A stretch of DNA of 56,364 nt from Oscillospiraceae bacterium (GCA_017465625.1 JAFTVV010000019.1:1-56364); one strand, 5' to 3'; positions 1 to 8,612 are shown, numbered from the stretch's first letter. A program made the numbers and translations. The notes: generated by a model not told the origin, from the letters alone.

Positions 1-202
1 TACCTCGAGGGGAGATTGAAAAATATTTTTTAATCGGTGACATTTGAATCCATTCTTTATGTTTGTTGTCTCTTGAGATATTGTTGCATCGTGGACACCG
101 TGTTAAAGGAACACCAATAGGGTCCTCAACATATCCGTATATAGATGTGCTATACGAATAGTTGAATTTTGGACATCCCATGCGGATATATGTTCTCCCC
201 AT
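1..202 (-). CDS. Zinc-ribbon-like small protein, C-terminus outside window (partial)
   Basis: Reading the minus strand from ATG at 202 gives about 67 codons with no stop before the window edge. The start has a GGAG seven bases upstream. Two Cys positions stand out: Cys10 in a GCP motif, and a CPRC pair about residues 37-40. This resembles a treble-clef or zinc-ribbon N-terminus. The codons are AT-rich compared with the genes that follow. The gene diverges from spoVT across about 190 bp. I do not recognise the family, and function cannot be assigned from a partial sequence. Confidence 0.6.
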   Translation of the reverse strand, partial: MGRTYIRMGCPKFNYSYSTSIYGYVEDPIGVPLTRCPRCNNISRDNKHKEWIQMSPIKKYFSISPRG

Positions 203-320
203 CAAATCACTCCAATAAAGATATAGATATATAACAATTAGTATATTGTATTTCAATATCAATTGCAAGTATAAATCTTCCCCTTTTACAAATAATAGCA
301 TCGTAATTTGTAAAATAATT

Positions 321-374
321 GTAGGGACACCCGTCCTCGGGTGTCCGCGGACACCGCAGGAGCGGTGTCCCTAC
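321..374. repeat. Palindromic intergenic repeat (GTAGGGACACC family)
   Basis: A palindrome opens with GTAGGGACACC and closes with GGTGTCCCTAC. Inside are two further perfect hairpins: GGACACCCG/CGGGTGTCC at 325-346 and GGACACCGC/GCGGTGTCC at 349-370. It ends 21 bases before the spoVT start, so it probably lies in the spoVT leader. A fragment of the same unit (TAGGGACACC, then CAGGAGCG) reappears at 56221-56238 next to another repeat family. Dispersed units of this kind are common in gut Firmicutes; mobility or RNA function is not established. Confidence 0.75.
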
Positions 375-395
375 GGAAAAGGAGAAAGATATATT

Positions 396-938
396 ATGAA
401 GGCAACTGGCATTGTCAGAAGAGTGGACGATTTGGGGAGAATTGTTATCCCTAAAGAGATTAGAAGAACATTAAAAATCCGCGAGGGAGACCCCTTGGAG
501 ATTTACACGGAAAAGGATGGAGGCGTGATTTTCCGCAAGTACTCCCCCATGGGAGATTTGCAGGAATTTGCCGCCCAGATGTGCGACTCCATTTTTGGAA
601 GCTTTGGGCATATTGCTGCGGTGACAGATCGGGATGGCGTGATTGCGGTATCCGGTGCCAGCAAACGGGAGCTTTTGGAAAAACCCAACACCGCAGAACT
701 TCTGCACTTGATGGAAGAACGGAAAAACTACCGCTACAATGCCGGCTCTGCCGCCATTAAAATCACCGACTCCGCAGACCGGTATGCCATCGGCGTGGCA
801 GTGCCGATTTTGTGTCAGGGCGATCTGATGGGCAGTGTGGTGCTGCTGCTGGATGGGGATTGTGCCCCCATGACGGAAAACGATTTAAAGCTGGCGCAGG
901 CCACCGCATCCTTTTTGGGGCGTCAGATGGAGAGTTAA
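396..938 (+). CDS. spoVT: Stage V sporulation protein T (AbrB-like transcription regulator)
   Basis: The 180-residue protein matches SpoVT in length (B. subtilis 178) and layout. Residues 1-50 form the AbrB/MazE-type swapped-hairpin DNA-binding domain (MKATGIVRRVDDLGRIVIPK, then EIRRTLKIREGD). Residues 57-180 form a GAF-like sensor domain. SpoVT modulates sigma-G-dependent forespore genes late in sporulation. The open frame extends upstream to 246, but ATG 396 with an AGGAGA site is chosen because the family begins at MKATGIVRRVDD. A palindromic repeat lies just upstream. Presence of this gene implies a spore former. Confidence 0.95.
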   Translation: MKATGIVRRVDDLGRIVIPKEIRRTLKIREGDPLEIYTEKDGGVIFRKYSPMGDLQEFAAQMCDSIFGSFGHIAAVTDRDGVIAVSGASKRELLEKPNTAELLHLMEERKNYRYNAGSAAIKITDSADRYAIGVAVPILCQGDLMGSVVLLLDGDCAPMTENDLKLAQATASFLGRQMES

Positions 939-962
939 CAGCCCCAAATTCCAATAAAATGA

Positions 963-991
963 TTGCAATATATGGTTTCCTGTGATAAAAT
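963..991 (+). promoter_or_regulatory. Probable sigma-A promoter of typA
   Basis: TTGCAA at 963-968 and TAAAAT at 986-991 are separated by 17 bp, upstream of typA. The same pair of hexamers with the same spacing occurs at 48718-48746, which makes chance less likely. Confidence 0.5.
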
Positions 992-1036
992 GTTTTGCTG
1001 GAAATGAATGAAAACAAGAAAGAAGGCACTTTTTTA

Positions 1037-2866
1037 ATGATTTCTCAGGAAAACATTCGTAATATTGCCATCATTGCCCACGTTGACCACGGCAAGACCA
1101 CCTTGGTGGACGAAATGCTGAAGCAGGGCGGTATCTACCGTGAAAATCAGGTAACCCAGGACCGCGTGATGGACTCCGGTGATCTGGAACGGGAACGCGG
1201 CATTACCATTTTGGCGAAGAATACCTCCGTTACCTACGGCAATTACCGCATCAATATCGTGGATACCCCCGGTCACGCCGATTTTGGCGGTGAGGTGGAG
1301 CGCATCTTAAAGATGGTCAACGGTGTTATTTTGCTGGTAGATGCCGCAGAAGGTCCGATGCCCCAGACCCGTTTTGTGCTGCAGAAGGCACTGGAACTGG
1401 GACACAAGGTGATTGTGGCGGTGAACAAGGTGGATAAGCCGGACGCCCGTGTCCACGAAGTGATGGACGAGGTTTTGGAGCTGCTGTTGGATTTGAATGC
1501 CACCGACGAACAGTTCAACTCCCCCACGGTATTCTGCTCCGGTCGTCAGGGCACTGCCGCCTATGGTCCGGATGAAGTGGGCACAGACCTGAAGCCGCTG
1601 TTTGAAACCATTGTCAATTATATCCCTGCACCTCAGGGCGACCCCAATGCACCGCTGCAGATGTTGGTTTCCAGCATCGACTATAATGAATACGTGGGTC
1701 GTATTGCGGTGGGTCGCATCGAACAGGGTACGATCAAGGTCAATCAGGAAGTGATGATCTGCGACTACCACGATCCCCAGTACCGCCAAAAGGGCAAGGT
1801 GGTTGCATTGTACGAGTATGACGGACTGGGTAAAAATCCCATCACTGAAGCATCCTCCGGTCAGATTGTGGCTCTTTCCGGTATGGCGGACATCACCATC
1901 GGCCGCACATTGTGTGCGATGGATGCCCCCAATCCGCTGCCCTTTGTGAAAATCTCCGACCCCACCATCGAAATGACCTTTGCGGTCAACGATTCTCCCT
2001 TTGCAGGCAAGGAGGGCAAGTTTGTCACCTCCCGCAACATTCGGGATCGACTGGATAAGGAGCTGATGAAGGACGTTTCCCTCCGTGTCACCGAACAGGG
2101 CACCGATGCCTTTAATGTGGCAGGCCGCGGTGAAATGCACCTTTCTATTTTGATGGAGACCATGCGTCGTGAGGGCTTTGAATTCTCCGTATCCACCCCC
2201 AGAGTGCTGACAAAAGAAATCGACGGCGTGCTGTGCGAGCCCATCGAACGGATGGTTGCGGACGTGCCGGAGGATTGTATGGGTGCGGTGATCGAAAAAA
2301 TGGGCCGTCGCAAGGGTGATCTGCTGGGTATGACTCCCATGGGCAACCGTTACCGTCTGGAATTTTTAGTGCCTTCCAGAGGCTTGTTTGGCTATCGCAA
2401 CGAATTTTTGACTGATACCCGTGGCGAGGGCATTATGTCCTCGGTGCTGGAAAGCTATGCACCTATGAAGGGGCAGATTGAGCGTCGTCTCACCGGCTCT
2501 TTGATTGCTTTTGAAACCGGAGAGGCCTGTTCCTACGGCCTGTTCAATGCCCAGGAGCGTGGCGCACTGTTCATCGGTGCCGGCACACCGGTCTATGCCG
2601 GTATGGTGGTGGGCATTTGCAGCCGCAATGAGGATATGACTGTCAACGTCTGCAAGAAAAAGCAGCTGACCAATATGCGTGCTTCCGGCTCGGACGAGGC
2701 GCTGCGGCTGGTCAGCCCCAAGATCTTCTCCTTGGAGCAATGCCTTGAATTTTTGGCAGATGACGAGCTTTTGGAGTGTACACCTAAGAGCCTGCGCATC
2801 CGCAAGCGCACATTGGATCACGCCACCCGTATGCGTGAAGTGATGAAGCGCCGCAATCAGGAATAA
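1037..2866 (+). CDS. typA: Ribosome-binding GTPase TypA/BipA
   Basis: The 609-residue translational GTPase binds the 70S ribosome at the EF-G site and helps 50S assembly and growth under stress. The G1 motif AHVDHGKT is at residues 14-21; G3 (DTPGHADFGGEV) and G4 (NKVDK) follow. EF-G-like domains II, III and V and the BipA-specific C-terminal domain complete the usual length (about 605-615). ATG 1037 is chosen because the family begins at the RNIAIIAHVDHGKT stretch and GAAGG lies ten bases upstream; the frame is open back to 995. A strong hairpin follows the stop. Confidence 0.97.
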   Translation: MISQENIRNIAIIAHVDHGKTTLVDEMLKQGGIYRENQVTQDRVMDSGDLERERGITILAKNTSVTYGNYRINIVDTPGHADFGGEVERILKMVNGVILLVDAAEGPMPQTRFVLQKALELGHKVIVAVNKVDKPDARVHEVMDEVLELLLDLNATDEQFNSPTVFCSGRQGTAAYGPDEVGTDLKPLFETIVNYIPAPQGDPNAPLQMLVSSIDYNEYVGRIAVGRIEQGTIKVNQEVMICDYHDPQYRQKGKVVALYEYDGLGKNPITEASSGQIVALSGMADITIGRTLCAMDAPNPLPFVKISDPTIEMTFAVNDSPFAGKEGKFVTSRNIRDRLDKELMKDVSLRVTEQGTDAFNVAGRGEMHLSILMETMRREGFEFSVSTPRVLTKEIDGVLCEPIERMVADVPEDCMGAVIEKMGRRKGDLLGMTPMGNRYRLEFLVPSRGLFGYRNEFLTDTRGEGIMSSVLESYAPMKGQIERRLTGSLIAFETGEACSYGLFNAQERGALFIGAGTPVYAGMVVGICSRNEDMTVNVCKKKQLTNMRASGSDEALRLVSPKIFSLEQCLEFLADDELLECTPKSLRIRKRTLDHATRMREVMKRRNQE

Positions 2867-2873
2867 CCAAAAG

Positions 2874-2906
2874 AGGGAGTGTTGCAGTTTTATTGCAACA
2901 CTCCCT
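2874..2906. terminator. Intrinsic terminator after typA (possibly bidirectional)
   Basis: A perfect 13-bp stem (2874-2886 with 2894-2906; AGGGAGTGTTGCA) has a 7-base loop. It begins eight bases after the typA stop. The T-tract is modest on both strands (AATATTTTGT on plus; CTTTTGG on minus), so it probably also ends the convergent gene at 2925-3263. Confidence 0.8.
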
Positions 2907-2924
2907 AATATTTTGTACTTGTGG

Positions 2925-3263
2925 TTATGAACCCATGGGGGCGGTGGGTATGGGATTGCCGCCGGCATCAAAATAGGTGGCTTGGCAAAAAAGCTCGTTG
3001 CTTGCCATTTTGGCACGGAAAATAAACTCCAGCTTGCAGGCGTTCGGTCCTGCCGCCACCCGTACTTCCGTAGAGCCCTTCCAACTGCCGCCAATCATTT
3101 TGGGCGGCACAACGGTGACGGTATGCGCTTCGTCGGAGACGGTGAAGCTTTGCGTTCCGCCTGCACCGATCTTTCCAACCTCGTTGCCGTCAATGAGAAT
3201 CTGCCAGCTGCGTGCACAGCCGTGGACGTGAAATGCACGGGAAATGGTAAGCTGTCTTTTCAT
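2925..3263 (-). CDS. Small conserved beta-rich protein of unknown function
   Basis: The 112-residue protein has no signal peptide or membrane segment. Alternating hydrophobic strands and a PEGA-like section (IDGNEVGKIGAGGTQSFTV) suggest a small cytoplasmic beta-sandwich. The start has an AGGAGGAAAAACG site. It converges on typA and shares the hairpin at 2874-2906. I do not recognise a specific function. Confidence 0.75.
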   Translation of the reverse strand: MKRQLTISRAFHVHGCARSWQILIDGNEVGKIGAGGTQSFTVSDEAHTVTVVPPKMIGGSWKGSTEVRVAAGPNACKLEFIFRAKMASNELFCQATYFDAGGNPIPTAPMGS

Positions 3264-3397
3264 CGTTTTTCCTCCTGTTCGTTTCTGCCTGTATCATACT
3301 ACAGATGCGCTGTTTGTGCAAGAGAATTTCGTAGTAGCTTTTTGGAAATGCAGGCGTTATAATAAGCTTATCTTCTAATTCAGGGAGGAACATACAA

Positions 3398-4924
3398 ATG
3401 AGGCTCAATTACAGACGCACCGTTTTAGTAGGCTTTGCCTTTTTCCTGATCTGCGCATTCTGGCAGATCTACGACGTGTCCATTGCCATGACCCTGACCA
3501 ACAAATTCGGTATGAGCCAAGATCATTCCGGTATTGTGATGGCGCTGGATAATATTTTAGCGCTGTTTATGCTTCCGCTGTTTGGCGGTCTGTCCGACCG
3601 CTGTAAAAATCCCCGTGGACGTCGTACCCCCTTTATTGTTGTGGGTACGATTCTGGCGGTGATTTTGATGCTGGGTCTTTCCGTGGTGGATAACTTCCAG
3701 CTGAACAATATCGAAAAATATTCCCGTGTGGATGACCCGGCGACTATGGCAATCATCTATGATGAGCAGGCGGATACCGTGCTTAAAACTCCTGGCGGCA
3801 AGAGCTTTACTTTGGAAGAAACGTTTACCCGTGAGGAATTTGCACAGATCACCACCGAGGATGCCGACTATACCACCTACGTGGTGCCTGCCCGTCAGGC
3901 CTGTGCCGCCGCGGTCACAGCCCAAAATCCCACAACCCTGTATATCTATATTGGTGTTTTACTGCTGTTGCTCATTGCGATGGCATCCTTCCGCACGCCT
4001 GCGGTGGCACTGATGCCGGACGTGACCGTCAAACCCTTGCGCTCCAAGGCCAATGCAATCATCAATCTGATGGGCACGGTAGGCGGCATCATTGTGCTGG
4101 CTTTGGGATCTATACTGGCCATTTCCAAGGTGAAAAACGCCTATATGAGCTATACGGCCATTTATGCGCTGGTGGCGATGCTGATGCTGGGAGCACTGGC
4201 GGTGTTTATGCTCACGGTGAAAGAGCCGAAGTGGGCAAGTCAAATGCAGGAAAAGAGCCGTGAGCTGGCCATCAGCGAAGAGGATGAGGACGAGGATCAG
4301 AGAGAAAAGCGGAAAATGACGGGGGGCGAGAAAAAGAGCCTGCTGTTGATTTTGGGCTCTGTGGTCTTGTGGTACTTTGGCTATAATGCGGTGGTCTCCA
4401 AGTATGCGGTGTACGCACAAAGCGTACTGGATAAGGACGCAACCATGACCTTGATGATTGCCAATGCCGCCGCCATCGTCTCTTATCTGCCTGTGGGCAT
4501 CATCTCCTCCAAGGTGGGTCGGAAAAAGACCATTTTGGCAGGCGTTACTATGCTGTTTGCCGCGTTCTTTGTGGCAGGCTTTATGCGCTCTACCTCTCCT
4601 TCCTGGCTGATGTACGTGCTGTTCTGCCTGGCAGGTGTGGGCTGGGCCACCATCAACGTCAACTCCTTCCCCATGGCGGTGGAGCTGTGCAAAGGCAGTG
4701 ATGTAGGCAAATATACCGGACTGTACTATACCGCATCTATGGGTGCGCAGGCGCTGACCCCCTATCTGTCCGGTCTGTGTATGGAAAAAATCGCAATGGT
4801 CTCGCTGTTTCCGTATGCGGCACTGTTTGTAGGTCTTGCGTTTTTGACGATGTATTTTGTAAAACACGGCGACAACAAGCCTGCTGCAAAAAAAGGCCTG
4901 GAAGCGCTGGATATTGAGGACTGA
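3398..4924 (+). CDS. MFS transporter, GPH/SLC45-like sugar cation symporter
   Basis: The 508-residue protein has about twelve hydrophobic segments in two bundles. The MFS loop 2-3 motif reads GGLSDRCKNPRGRRTP at residues ~65-80. A long acidic cytoplasmic loop (SEEDEDEDQ, residues ~290-300) lies between the halves, and an insertion (~105-175) replaces a short loop. The closest resemblance is to the glycoside-pentoside-hexuronide/SLC45-like branch, so a sugar substrate is likely but unproven. The start has GGGAGGAACATACAA. The glycerophosphodiesterase starts two bases after the stop, so the two are translationally coupled. Confidence 0.9.
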   Translation: MRLNYRRTVLVGFAFFLICAFWQIYDVSIAMTLTNKFGMSQDHSGIVMALDNILALFMLPLFGGLSDRCKNPRGRRTPFIVVGTILAVILMLGLSVVDNFQLNNIEKYSRVDDPATMAIIYDEQADTVLKTPGGKSFTLEETFTREEFAQITTEDADYTTYVVPARQACAAAVTAQNPTTLYIYIGVLLLLLIAMASFRTPAVALMPDVTVKPLRSKANAIINLMGTVGGIIVLALGSILAISKVKNAYMSYTAIYALVAMLMLGALAVFMLTVKEPKWASQMQEKSRELAISEEDEDEDQREKRKMTGGEKKSLLLILGSVVLWYFGYNAVVSKYAVYAQSVLDKDATMTLMIANAAAIVSYLPVGIISSKVGRKKTILAGVTMLFAAFFVAGFMRSTSPSWLMYVLFCLAGVGWATINVNSFPMAVELCKGSDVGKYTGLYYTASMGAQALTPYLSGLCMEKIAMVSLFPYAALFVGLAFLTMYFVKHGDNKPAAKKGLEALDIED

Positions 4925-4926
4925 AT

Positions 4927-5745
4927 ATGGTGTTTCTTTGGATTTTTCTCGCGGTTATACTGCTTCTTGTAATAGCCTTTCTGTTTTCCATTCGCGGACG
5001 ACGGGGACACGCACTGCTGCCTCAGCTGCGGCAATGGCATTATGCCCATCGGGGACTGCATAATGAGGCTCGTCCGGAAAATTCTATGTCTGCCTTTCGT
5101 GCCGCACTGGAAAAGGGGTACGGTATTGAGCTGGATGTGCACCTGATGAGAGACGGCAATTTGGCAGTCATTCACGACAGCCTTTTGCAGCGCACCACCG
5201 GTGCGCAGGGACGCATCGAGGACCTGACGGAGCAGGAGCTTCCGAACTACCATTTGGAGGGCACGTCCGAGACCATCCCCACCCTCAAACAGGTGCTGCA
5301 GCTTTTTGACGGCAAAGCACCGATGATCATCGAGCTGAAAACAGACCTGAAAAACGGTGTTGCACCGCTGGTAAATCGGGTGATGGCGGAGCTGAAGGAT
5401 TACGAGGGACTTTACTGCATCGAATCCTTTGACCCCCGCTGTGTCCACTACCTGAAAAAGCACTACCCACAGGTGGTACGGGGACAGCTCACCGATTATT
5501 TTATGGATTTAAAGAATTTTGCACCCTGGTTTTTGCGGTTTGCACTGACCCATTCTATGGCCAATTTCCTGACGAAACCGGATTTTTTGGCCTGCAGCAT
5601 CCGCAGTCGGGGGATGTTTACCTCCAAAATATGCAAGAAGCTGTGGCACGTACAGGGTGTGTGCTGGACCGTGCAGGATTTAAAGACCCACCAAGCGGTT
5701 ACAAAAGACGGCTGGATGTCTATTTTTGAAAATTTCGAGCCCTGA
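4927..5745 (+). CDS. Membrane-anchored glycerophosphodiester phosphodiesterase
   Basis: The 272-residue protein has one N-terminal membrane helix (residues 3-21) and a GDPD TIM barrel. Family catalytic and metal residues are visible: His41-Arg42 (AHRGLHNEARPENS), Glu68 and Asp70 (IELDVHL), and His83. It hydrolyses glycerophosphodiesters to glycerol-3-phosphate and an alcohol, probably at the membrane. It is coupled to the upstream transporter. The hairpin at 5909-5934 is its likely terminator, with a dispersed repeat in between. Confidence 0.93.
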   Translation: MVFLWIFLAVILLLVIAFLFSIRGRRGHALLPQLRQWHYAHRGLHNEARPENSMSAFRAALEKGYGIELDVHLMRDGNLAVIHDSLLQRTTGAQGRIEDLTEQELPNYHLEGTSETIPTLKQVLQLFDGKAPMIIELKTDLKNGVAPLVNRVMAELKDYEGLYCIESFDPRCVHYLKKHYPQVVRGQLTDYFMDLKNFAPWFLRFALTHSMANFLTKPDFLACSIRSRGMFTSKICKKLWHVQGVCWTVQDLKTHQAVTKDGWMSIFENFEP

Positions 5746-5775
5746 TCTATATAAAAAAGCCCCCCCTGTTGGGAC

Positions 5776-5893
5776 AATGTCATTAAGTTTAGGTGTCATT
5801 GCGAGCGCCCTGAGCAAAGCGAAGGGTGTGTGGCAATCCGTAATCCTATTTAGAGACGGATTCCCACGGCTGCTGCGCAGCCTCGGAATGACA
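5776..5893. repeat. MITE-like dispersed palindromic repeat, copy 1
   Basis: A leading AATGTCATTAAGTTTAG is followed by a core with imperfect terminal inverted repeats (TGTCATTGCGAG at 5794, CTCGGAATGACA ending 5893; 11 of 12 match). The middle contains GTGGCAATCCGT and ACGGATTCCCACG, which also pair partly. The terminal hairpin is GGCTGC-TGC-GCAGCC. Copy 2 at 56242-56364 is nearly identical except for the terminal hairpin. No coding capacity. Confidence 0.85.
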
Positions 5894-5908
5894 AGGGTTT
5901 CTGAACTG

Positions 5909-5934
5909 AAAAGCCTCCCGACAGGGAGGCTTTT
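5909..5934. terminator. Bidirectional intrinsic terminator
   Basis: A perfect 11-bp stem AAAAGCCTCCC/GGGAGGCTTTT with a GACA loop and T-tracts on both strands. It serves the glycerophosphodiesterase gene on plus and the DUF2284 gene, whose stop is at 5938, on minus. Confidence 0.9.
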
Positions 5935-5937
5935 GCT

Positions 5938-6471
5938 TTAGAAGAAGAATAGAGAATACCACGTAACGATGTTGCTGCCGTATATAAAATCCAAGCCCTG
6001 TGCTTCCAGGGTGGGGATGATGTTGATGCCGTGGCTTTCCACACAGGGGTGCATTTTTTCCGGCATCCGGCAGGGCAGACCGTCTAAATAGGCACAGCGG
6101 CTGCAAATGGCGCAGGCTTCCGTGGATAAAACATAAGGCTCGGTCCCTTGCTCTCGCATCAAATCACGCACCTGATTGGTGATCATTTCGTGATCGTGAC
6201 GGGTGGCAAGGCTCTGCTCAATATCGGCACTGTCGGTTACTTCCACAATGGTGCCGATTACCAGACAATTTTTGTAGGATCGGCACTTTTTTTGGCAGTC
6301 CTCCACTGCCCCTACCGCCGGGGGACAGGCCCAGGTTCGGCCGTACATAGGACATTCTGCCTGGCAGATGTAGCGGATGCGCTGGGAAAATTCGATCGTG
6401 TTTGGGTCGGTATAAAAATAGGTGTACAGCGGCAGCTGGGAAAGCTGCTCTTCCAGTAACGGGATATTCAT
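5938..6471 (-). CDS. DUF2284 predicted metal-binding protein
   Basis: The 177-residue protein has Cys clusters typical of the DUF2284 family: CQAECPMYGRTWACPP (residues ~34-49), a CQKKC pair near 59-63, and CAICSRCAYLDGLPC (~120-133). The pattern suggests an iron-sulfur or zinc centre. The biochemical role of the family is not established. It lies 20 bp downstream of the LMW-PTP gene on the same strand and is probably co-transcribed. The C-terminus is unusually aromatic (SLFFF). Confidence 0.85.
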   Translation of the reverse strand: MNIPLLEEQLSQLPLYTYFYTDPNTIEFSQRIRYICQAECPMYGRTWACPPAVGAVEDCQKKCRSYKNCLVIGTIVEVTDSADIEQSLATRHDHEMITNQVRDLMREQGTEPYVLSTEACAICSRCAYLDGLPCRMPEKMHPCVESHGINIIPTLEAQGLDFIYGSNIVTWYSLFFF

Positions 6472-6491
6472 AAGTATACTCCTTAAAAGGT

Positions 6492-6923
6492 TTACATAAC
6501 AACTTCGCTCAGGATTTTCTTACAGCCGGTTTCAATGTCCTGCCAGGTCTGGGAAAAGTCTCCGGAGTACCAGGGATCGGCAACATCGTAGGGCAAAAAG
6601 GGCAGAAAATTGGCGTGTTCCGGAAACAGGCGGCGCAAATAACGGGCGTTGCTGCTGTCCATATAGTAAATGCGGTCAAATTCCTGCAGATCGGCGCTTG
6701 TGATCTGCCGCGCTCTGTGGGATGCGCCCACGATGCCGTGTTTTGTCAGCTCCCGTTGGGCAGGAGGATAGATGGGGTTGCCCAGCTCCTCCCGACTGAC
6801 TGCGGCAGAATCAATATAAAACCCATCCTGAAGCCCGGCCTTTTGCACCAAATCCTTCATCACAAACTCCGCCATGGGACTTCTGCAAATATTGCCATGG
6901 CAGACGAATAGTATTTTAATCAT
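6492..6923 (-). CDS. Low-molecular-weight protein-tyrosine phosphatase
   Basis: The 143-residue protein has the complete LMW-PTP active site. The P-loop Cys8-X5-Arg14-Ser15 (CHGNICRS) is at the N-terminus. The general acid is Asp116 in the DPWY loop, near the C-terminus. It dephosphorylates phosphotyrosine, and such enzymes often oppose BY-kinases; none is seen here. The start has GGAG upstream. It is first in a likely two-gene unit with the DUF2284 gene. A 12-codon remnant of a second LMW-PTP start is at 42888-42926. Confidence 0.95.
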   Translation of the reverse strand: MIKILFVCHGNICRSPMAEFVMKDLVQKAGLQDGFYIDSAAVSREELGNPIYPPAQRELTKHGIVGASHRARQITSADLQEFDRIYYMDSSNARYLRRLFPEHANFLPFLPYDVADPWYSGDFSQTWQDIETGCKKILSEVVM

Positions 6924-7070
6924 CGTTCAAAACTCCAAACTATGCTTACTTTTACCAACTTATCCGAGTTTACTATAAAACTTAAAACATTTCAAGTAGG
7001 TTGCTTTTTCTGCTTCGTAGTATATCTCGGCATATAGTGGCATATCTTTGCCATCAAAGGTAGTATAAAA

Positions 7071-7106
7071 AGTAGTAAATTCAAAAAATTCTTCAAATTT
7101 ACTACT
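7071..7106. repeat. 11-bp inverted repeat
   Basis: AGTAGTAAATT (7071-7081) and AATTTACTACT (7096-7106) are perfect inverted repeats around a 14-base AT-rich spacer. The 15-mer AAAAAGTAGTAAATT (7067-7081) also occurs at 42812-42826. It could be an operator or a recombination scar; function unknown. Confidence 0.5.
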
Positions 7107-7312
7107 TGATAAATTTAACGACTTTTCGGGTTTTTAGGGCATTTTCTTAACTTCTGCATACAGGTTTCTGAAAAGAGGTATGCTGTTGGCGACAATCATA
7201 CCCGGAGTTATTATATCAGAAAAAAGCAGACATCTTCTCCGCGCAATTGAACTTAGAGATATTGTTTAAAATGATATGATCAAATCTCGGAATGTATTAG
7301 ATTCAAAATAGA

Positions 7313-7365
7313 AAAGCAAACTTGGTCCTTAAGATTGTTGATATCACAAGGACCATGTTTGCTTT
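7313..7365 (-). terminator. Probable terminator of the AraC-family gene
   Basis: An 18-bp stem with one mismatch (7313-7330 with 7348-7365) has a 17-base loop. On the minus strand it is followed by TTCTATTTT, about 90 bp after the stop of the AraC-type gene. Confidence 0.6.
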
Positions 7366-7455
7366 AGACTAACAAGTGTAATCCGCTATTAGAGGGGGCG
7401 TCACCCTACATTTTGTTTCATGAAAGATTTTTACCGGCTTGGTGTTGGAAAGACT

Positions 7456-8334
7456 TTACTTGCGAATGGAGGAAGGAGATACGCCAAAATGCTTTTTGAA
7501 CAGGCAGCAGAAATGTGAAGCGGTTTCATAGCCTAACTGGGTGGAGATTTCCAAAACCGTCAAATTGGATTTGGTCAGCAGCTCTTTGGCGTGAGAGAGC
7601 TTGATGCCACTCCAATAAGAAACGATTGAAGTGCCCATATAGTATCGAAACTGTTTTTGAATATAGGAGTAGCTGTAGGAGATTCCTTCGATAAGCTCCG
7701 GGATTTTCTTGTTGAAATTATCGGGATTTTGCATGGAGAGTACCAAGGCATCCAGCCATTCTGGAAAGTCGTCGTGAATTTGGGTACATTGGTGCAGCAC
7801 ACAGGCACCAAGCAGCTCTATAATTACAGATTTACAAATCATCAAATTGCTGTCGGAGGGGTGTTCGCCCGGCGATTGGATATAAAGACAAGTCTTTTCG
7901 ATTTTGGAGATTACCGTGTTGGAGGCCTTAAATGCCAGTGGCTGATTGATAGCAAGCAACATAGAAAGGCAGTCAGGCCCAAAGGTTGCCAGCGCTTTTT
8001 CCATAAAATCCCGACGGCACATAAAATTGGCATTCAGGCAAATTTTTTGAGATTGGCCGGGTTCTTCCTCAAAAAAATGAGAATCATCAGGGCGAATCAA
8101 GCAGCAATCGCCTCGCTGCATCACATAGGACTCCCCATTGATATTATGAACGGTAGAGCCGTTGAAAATCACAACAATCTCGTAGTAGTCGTGGGTGTGT
8201 ACAGTCGGATAAGCGAAATTAACGATGTTAAAGCAAACGTCTGCGTTTTTCCAGGAGGCTGTCGGATCATACCGGAGAGTTTTGTCAATTTGCTCCGTCA
8301 TTTGCGGAATCAGGAAGGTGTTGCGTGACGACAA
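7456..8334 (-). CDS. AraC-family transcriptional regulator with cupin sensor domain
   Basis: An N-terminal cupin-like ligand domain carries HTHDYYEIVVIFNG and GDCCLIRPDDSHFFE. A C-terminal pair of helix-turn-helix motifs follows, with VLEISTQLGYETASHFCCLFKKHFGVSPS as the second (<20 residues apart from the end). The first in-frame ATG (8343) directly abuts AAGGAG, leaving no spacing. TTG at 8334, nine bases beyond the GGAG, is therefore preferred (292 residues). It is divergent from protein A at the edge of the glycan locus and is the obvious candidate activator responding to a sugar. The regulon is inferred from position only. Confidence 0.93.
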   Translation of the reverse strand: MSSRNTFLIPQMTEQIDKTLRYDPTASWKNADVCFNIVNFAYPTVHTHDYYEIVVIFNGSTVHNINGESYVMQRGDCCLIRPDDSHFFEEEPGQSQKICLNANFMCRRDFMEKALATFGPDCLSMLLAINQPLAFKASNTVISKIEKTCLYIQSPGEHPSDSNLMICKSVIIELLGACVLHQCTQIHDDFPEWLDALVLSMQNPDNFNKKIPELIEGISYSYSYIQKQFRYYMGTSIVSYWSGIKLSHAKELLTKSNLTVLEISTQLGYETASHFCCLFKKHFGVSPSSIRK

Positions 8335-8407
8335 AATAATCATCTCCTTTCAATGCTTAATCTATAACAAAAGAAAGTGTTCGTCAAGTGCCAAAAATCA
8401 CTAATTG

Positions 8408-8436
8408 TTGTTTAACAAGAGAGTTCTAAATACAAT
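8408..8436 (+). promoter_or_regulatory. Possible promoter of the protein A gene
   Basis: TTGTTT (8408-8413), a 17-bp spacer, and TACAAT (8431-8436). The -35 matches only at TTG, as expected for an activator-dependent promoter. This would give a leader of about 290 nt. Weak evidence. Confidence 0.35.
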
Positions 8437-8561
8437 AAAATGAAACTAAAATGTTAAATAATTTTGCTAAAATATACAAAATATGGATAAAGAGCCTTGG
8501 TGTGTTGGGGAAAATGCTGTTTTTGCAAAAATCACTTTGTACGAAAAAAAGAAAGGATTGT

Positions 8562-8612
8562 ATGAAAAATAATAAGAAATTTAAAGAAGAAAGTGATATG
8601 ATGTATTTGTAA
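8562..8612 (+). CDS. Possible 16-codon leader peptide upstream of protein A
   Basis: ATG 8562 is preceded by AAAGGATTGT and followed by a very Lys/Asn-rich 16-residue frame (MKNNKKFKEESDMMYL) ending at TAA 8610-8612, about 120 bp before the protein A start. It may be chance in AT-rich DNA. No attenuator hairpin was identified. Confidence 0.2.
   Translation: MKNNKKFKEESDMMYL

Larger units (their letters stand above)
6924..7455. other. Intergenic region, 532 bp, AT-rich, no convincing gene
   Basis: No open frame of note on either strand. It contains an 11-bp inverted repeat at 7071-7106 and a long hairpin at 7313-7365, noted separately. A short GGGGGCGTCACCCTACA near 7394 resembles the edge of the GC-rich dispersed repeats seen at 42945-43093. 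Confidence 0.6.

Noticed and set aside
3335-3363. Promoter for the MFS gene with TATAAT at 3358
   Set aside because: No -35 and no extended -10 at the right spacing, so not listed as a feature.
6924-7455. tRNA or structured ncRNA gene in the large gap
   Set aside because: No cloverleaf, and the only strong structure fits a terminator for the AraC-type gene. No tRNA or rRNA gene was found anywhere in the window.
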